Shown here in pieces: positions 61,002 through 64,000 of a DNA stretch of 64,000 nt. The translations under genes were made by a program, and so were the position numbers. The notes beneath the pieces were generated by a model. It searched no databases, was not told the origin of the DNA, and saw only the letters and a program-made list of their open reading frames with translations. The DNA is from Winogradskyella wichelsiae (GTDB taxonomy: Bacteria > Bacteroidota > Bacteroidia > Flavobacteriales > Flavobacteriaceae): assembly GCF_013403925.1 (NCBI RefSeq), contig NZ_JABFDJ010000001.1, forward strand, positions 62,001-126,000, given 5' to 3'. Numbering within the stretch: the stretch's first letter is position 1; every line of letters begins with the position of its first letter.

Positions 61002-61697
61002 CTACATCCGTTTATCTGAGCTCCCGGCAGGAAAGGTCAATAAATTAAACATGGCTCGCATTCTGGATCTGACGCGCTCTCCGTATTTATCCTCTATTTC
61101 TTCAGCGTTGAGGTTTGTTGTTAAATGTGTTTTAATCCCTTTTTCTTTGAATAGATCGTAACGTGATAATAGAATTTCGCCCATAACATTACAGTCTTTT
61201 CCGTAATGCCTTCCGATATGCTCTACCCCCAAATCATCAAAACAGTATACTTTGTTGTCGCTGTAATCTTCAATCATTTTAAAGCCTAAGCTGTTAAAAC
61301 CAAAGACGATATTTCGCGCTGGTATGACGTTATAACTTTTTCTGTGGGGTACTAGATATTGCAATAATTTTAGTAAAGTTGTTTTACCACAGCCTACTGG
61401 ACCCGATAGTAGAATTCCTTTTGCGGTATCGATATTTAATTTTTGACAGTAGTCGTGATCTTGGATAAAATAGCTCGCTAATTTTAGTAAGAGCCGATGG
61501 TCGTCTTCGTAGATTTTGAAATTTTCACCAAAGCATATTTTCCCTTTTGCATCTAGGTAAGTGCGTATTTTAGGAAAATCGTAAACAATGGATTTACCAT
61601 CAAAACTGCCTAACTGAAATTGTGTAGCACCTTCGTAAATGATACTCGGATTCTTTACATTATATGTGCTAGCTATTTTTGTCATTTTGGAATTCAT
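61002..61697 (-). CDS. DnaC-like P-loop ATPase of the mobile element
   Basis: A 231-residue ATPase with Walker A LLSGPVGCGKTTLLKLL near residue 92 and a Walker B-like KVYCFDDLGVEHIG. Arg-rich C-terminus (GERVRSRMRAMFNLLTFP) contains a likely arginine finger. Helicase-loader or transposition-ATPase-like proteins have this layout. It is the last gene of the series RteC, HTH, winged-helix, ATPase on the minus strand. A small REP-like hairpin separates it from the gene upstream. Confidence 0.8.
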   Translation of the reverse strand: MNSKMTKIASTYNVKNPSIIYEGATQFQLGSFDGKSIVYDFPKIRTYLDAKGKICFGENFKIYEDDHRLLLKLASYFIQDHDYCQKLNIDTAKGILLSGPVGCGKTTLLKLLQYLVPHRKSYNVIPARNIVFGFNSLGFKMIEDYSDNKVYCFDDLGVEHIGRHYGKDCNVMGEILLSRYDLFKEKGIKTHLTTNLNAEEIEDKYGERVRSRMRAMFNLLTFPAGSSDKRM

Positions 61698-61705
61698 TTA
61701 ATAGA

Positions 61706-61723
61706 TTCCCGCCTTCGCGGGAA
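61706..61723. repeat. REP-like hairpin
   Basis: TTCCCGC-cttc-GCGGGAA, a GC-rich palindrome, fills the gap between the ATPase start and the stop of the gene upstream. Confidence 0.6.
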
Positions 61724-62422
61724 CTAAAGTGGTTGGTTATAATTTTTATTTCTGATTGTATGTAGGTTGTCTTTGATTTGGGACTGTCGTTTATCATTTG
61801 TTCTCGTATCTCGACTGCGCTCGATATGACCTGCTCGAACTGACAACTCCTCTGCTTTTAGCATCCAATTTTTAGCAGAAGCGTGCCAATCTTCCATTTT
61901 AATCTTCCCGCCAATTTTCCAGCCTATAGCGCAATAATGATTATAGAATTTTTGAGCTTCTATTTCTGGCCATTTTTCTTTTTTAAAAAATTCTAAAACT
62001 TCATTTTCATTTTTAGGCTGCGGTAGTTTATAACTGTTTTCTATTGTTTGTATATGTTTATTAGAAGGTACCAGTGCTTGTCCTTGATTTGGGACACCTA
62101 AGTCTAGTGCTTGTCCAGAGGTTGTCTCGAATTTGAGCATCTTAATAATTGATCCTTTGAATGGGTTATGTGATGGTTCATAAACAAGGTATTTATAATG
62201 GTGCAACTCTTTGGTGCAGCGATGGTATGTCGATTTTGAACCTATTTTAGATAGCTTCATTATATCGTCTCGGTTAACGTGAAAGCTGTTTCTAAACCGA
62301 TTGTAGTTCCACACCTGAAAAAAGGCTAGATATAAACTAATATGCGTGGGATTAAGTCTACTGTCTTTTGAGAACAGACTAAATACTGCGTTGAGGTGCT
62401 TGATGTAATTAACTTCTGCCAC
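61724..62422 (-). CDS. Winged-helix replication-type protein of the mobile element
   Basis: A 232-residue protein. The N-terminal half reads FSLFSKDSRLNPTHISLYLA and RDDIMKLSKIGSKSTYHRCT, a winged-helix pattern like replication initiators or DnaD-type proteins. The C-terminal part has a WPEIEAQKFYNHYCAIGWK helix like DnaD-domain or DnaC-binding tails. Its last 40 residues contain SVRAGHIERSRDTR, encoded by a REP-like sequence (about 61807-61828), so the C-terminus appears to have been altered by a repeat insertion. Confidence 0.7.
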   Translation of the reverse strand: MAEVNYIKHLNAVFSLFSKDSRLNPTHISLYLAFFQVWNYNRFRNSFHVNRDDIMKLSKIGSKSTYHRCTKELHHYKYLVYEPSHNPFKGSIIKMLKFETTSGQALDLGVPNQGQALVPSNKHIQTIENSYKLPQPKNENEVLEFFKKEKWPEIEAQKFYNHYCAIGWKIGGKIKMEDWHASAKNWMLKAEELSVRAGHIERSRDTRTNDKRQSQIKDNLHTIRNKNYNQPL

Positions 62423-62430
62423 AACATCTC

Positions 62431-62703
62431 TTATGAAGCGACACGATTATCTTTGAGTACTTTTAAAATTTCGTCATACTCGTAGAGTATAATGCCTCCA
62501 ATTTTTGTGTAGGGCAGCGTCCCATTGATTCTTAAATTTTGTAATGTTCCTGGACTCACTTGAAGCATTTCCATCACCTCTGCAGATTTCAGGTATTTCT
62601 TTGGTGTTGCTGCAGGGTTTTCAGTAAGTAGCTTTTTTAACTCTCCGAATAATTGCATTTTGAAGTCGTAAAGGTCCTCTGTAGTTAAGATTGTTGTTGC
62701 CAT
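62431..62703 (-). CDS. Excisionase-like helix-turn-helix protein
   Basis: A 90-residue protein. The C-terminal 50 residues are a MerR-type HTH_17 fold: KYLKSAEVMEMLQVSPGTLQ, NLRINGTLPYTKIGGIILYE, then YDEILKVL. Such proteins act as excisionases or regulators in conjugative transposons. It lies 8 bases before the winged-helix gene and 300 bases after the RteC gene. Confidence 0.85.
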   Translation of the reverse strand: MATTILTTEDLYDFKMQLFGELKKLLTENPAATPKKYLKSAEVMEMLQVSPGTLQNLRINGTLPYTKIGGIILYEYDEILKVLKDNRVAS

Positions 62704-63003
62704 TGTAGAATTTGTTTTAATGGTTATTAAAATGGTTAAAGATCCCCCTTTGGGAGGTTCCGCATTAAGTGCGAGATAACTTAAAGTACTACCATATTGA
62801 GTTTTTACTCTCTATGATAGCACTTAGGTTAATTTAGTTCACGAACTTTTCTATTTTAATAAACAGATGTTCATGAATCTATCGATTTGACTTTCGTTCT
62901 ACAAAGCTGCTATTATTTGCGTGGTTTTCTTCGGTATGCGTTCGGTAGTACCGAAGTAATTTAACAGTTAAGACTTGTGATTTTATGCCCCTATATATTG
63001 CCT
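62704..63003. other. Intergenic, no gene seen
   Basis: About 300 bases between the HTH and RteC genes on the minus strand. No hairpin with a T run or full promoter pattern was recognised; it likely carries the HTH gene's promoter. Confidence 0.4.
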
Positions 63004-63858
63004 TTATTTAGCATTGTCAAGGTCTATGCGTTTTTCAAGACTCATTTTTAATTGATCTAAAAATTTAGTGGTGTCCTTCTCTCTATTCTTGATTTCAGCA
63101 TAGGTTTTATAGACGTTATTTAGGTTGAGATCGAATAACTCAGCACATACTTCTACCATTTTACTAATTTCCACTTGTCCGTTTCTGATGGATCCGGCAC
63201 TATGTAATGCGTACATTAATTCTACTAAATCTGTTTTTGAAGCCGTCCATGAAAGATCGCAAGACATCAATGGATTGTGCTCTTCTCTTTTCATATTTAT
63301 GTTTTGATTTGTTAGCGCATGAAGTTCTTTTTGATAATACACGGATAATAAATCATAACAAACAACTTGGGCCGCCAGATTATCGTGACTGGTTGAGAAT
63401 TCTGGATCCGAAAAATAATGCGATGTATCTACAGGGAAATTTAATTTACAATCGCCTCGAACGAAATAAATATGATCTAGAGACGAGCTATTATGTTTGA
63501 TATAATGAAAAAATTCGAGGTTTCGGATCTTCTGTTTCTCTAATTCGTCTATTAATAAACACACATATTTTGCTTGTTTTTTGATGCCCGCATTAGGCCT
63601 CTCAAAAATAAACTGTCTTATTTTTGAGAAGTATTTAATACGACCATTGACAAATGGTTTTATAACTTTAAAGAAGTAAATTTCTGCTTCTTGATTAAAT
63701 AGACATTCTTTTGTTCTTAATAGTACCCTTAATTGATTTAACGTATTTATTGAAAGTTCTAATTCTTGCGTTAAAACATTGATGTCTTGTAGGTTTTGAT
63801 TTTTGTTTTGCTCGAGCTGGTTTTTATACTGCTCAACGATTGGGGTGATGTGTAGCAT
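63004..63858 (-). CDS. RteC-like regulator of conjugative transposons
   Basis: A 284-residue protein with the start at the Met of MLHITPIVEQYKNQL; the frame is open 12 codons further up (63894) but that N-terminus is unusual. RteC-type helical features include YFFKVIKPFVNGRIKYFSKI, FFHYIKHNSSSLDHIYF and the C-terminal LVELMYALHSAGSIRNGQVE. In Bacteroides CTnDOT, RteC activates excision genes. Here it sits upstream of the HTH/ATPase genes and strongly suggests an integrative element with an integrase beyond the window. Confidence 0.85.
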   Translation of the reverse strand: MLHITPIVEQYKNQLEQNKNQNLQDINVLTQELELSINTLNQLRVLLRTKECLFNQEAEIYFFKVIKPFVNGRIKYFSKIRQFIFERPNAGIKKQAKYVCLLIDELEKQKIRNLEFFHYIKHNSSSLDHIYFVRGDCKLNFPVDTSHYFSDPEFSTSHDNLAAQVVCYDLLSVYYQKELHALTNQNINMKREEHNPLMSCDLSWTASKTDLVELMYALHSAGSIRNGQVEISKMVEVCAELFDLNLNNVYKTYAEIKNREKDTTKFLDQLKMSLEKRIDLDNAK

Positions 63859-64000
63859 AGATAGGGTTTTAAATAAACCCCATAAATTATGCAAGATTTT
63901 ATGAAACTCAAAACAAAAACCAAATTAAACGTCTAAATGACAGAAATTTAGCTACTTCATTCAATCTGATTTTTTCATTTTTGTTTCTTTATTTTTAAGA

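Overview
The window comes from a low-GC member of the Bacteroidetes, most likely a marine Flavobacteriaceae. The evidence is a SusC/SusD pair, type IX secretion (T9SS) sorting tails, both GSIII and GSII glutamine synthetases, a BlaI/BlaR1 pair, and a Bacteroidetes-type promoter (TTTG-N19-nAnnTTTG) in front of glnA. No rRNA gene, intact tRNA or CRISPR array was seen.

Positions 1-33.7 kb look like ordinary chromosome. They hold a DUF4197 gene cut by the window edge, a BtuF-like binding protein, pyrF, prfA, a two-gene ABC cassette, a DUF3078 protein, purM, an outer-membrane barrel, divergent glnN (GSIII) and glnA (GSII), a secreted T9SS protein with a triplicated domain, a Na/Ca antiporter, and a blaI-blaR1 pair whose BlaR1 appears frameshifted at its 3' end. 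After these come a T9SS-exported endonuclease I, an EEP nuclease, a di-haem cytochrome c peroxidase next to a PhoX-like lipoprotein, a two-component system, and susD/susC.

From about 33.8 kb to the window end is an accessory island. Its left edge is full of palindromes and carries a degenerate tRNA 3'-end-like sequence. At the right end are genes typical of an integrative element (RteC, an excisionase-like HTH protein, a replication-type winged-helix protein and a DnaC-like ATPase). Between them lie an unrecognised four-gene phage-like cassette, a Fic enzyme flanked by about 100-bp direct repeats, a YegP protein and a structured non-coding stretch. A defence block follows: EVE-McrB/McrC, a decayed PLD-like gene, an AbiE-type toxin-antitoxin operon with clear palindromic operators, RNase H, and a CBS-HEPN gene bracketed by two copies of an hsdS 3' end. 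Next come small envelope proteins and a secreted SNase-type nuclease.

The most notable system is the compact minus-strand Ter (stress/tellurite-type) operon at 50.2-59.2 kb. It has three TerD proteins, three TerY-like vWA proteins, an EF-hand-like acidic protein, a small membrane protein, a PP2C phosphatase, a Ser/Thr kinase-like protein and a CaCA cation antiporter in the place where a TerC membrane protein might be expected. Inference: this is a calcium-linked TerY-P phosphosignalling complex. Two of its vWA proteins share a proline-rich C-terminal tail with a nearby lipoprotein.

All family names rest on motifs read by eye and recall of the families; no database search was run.
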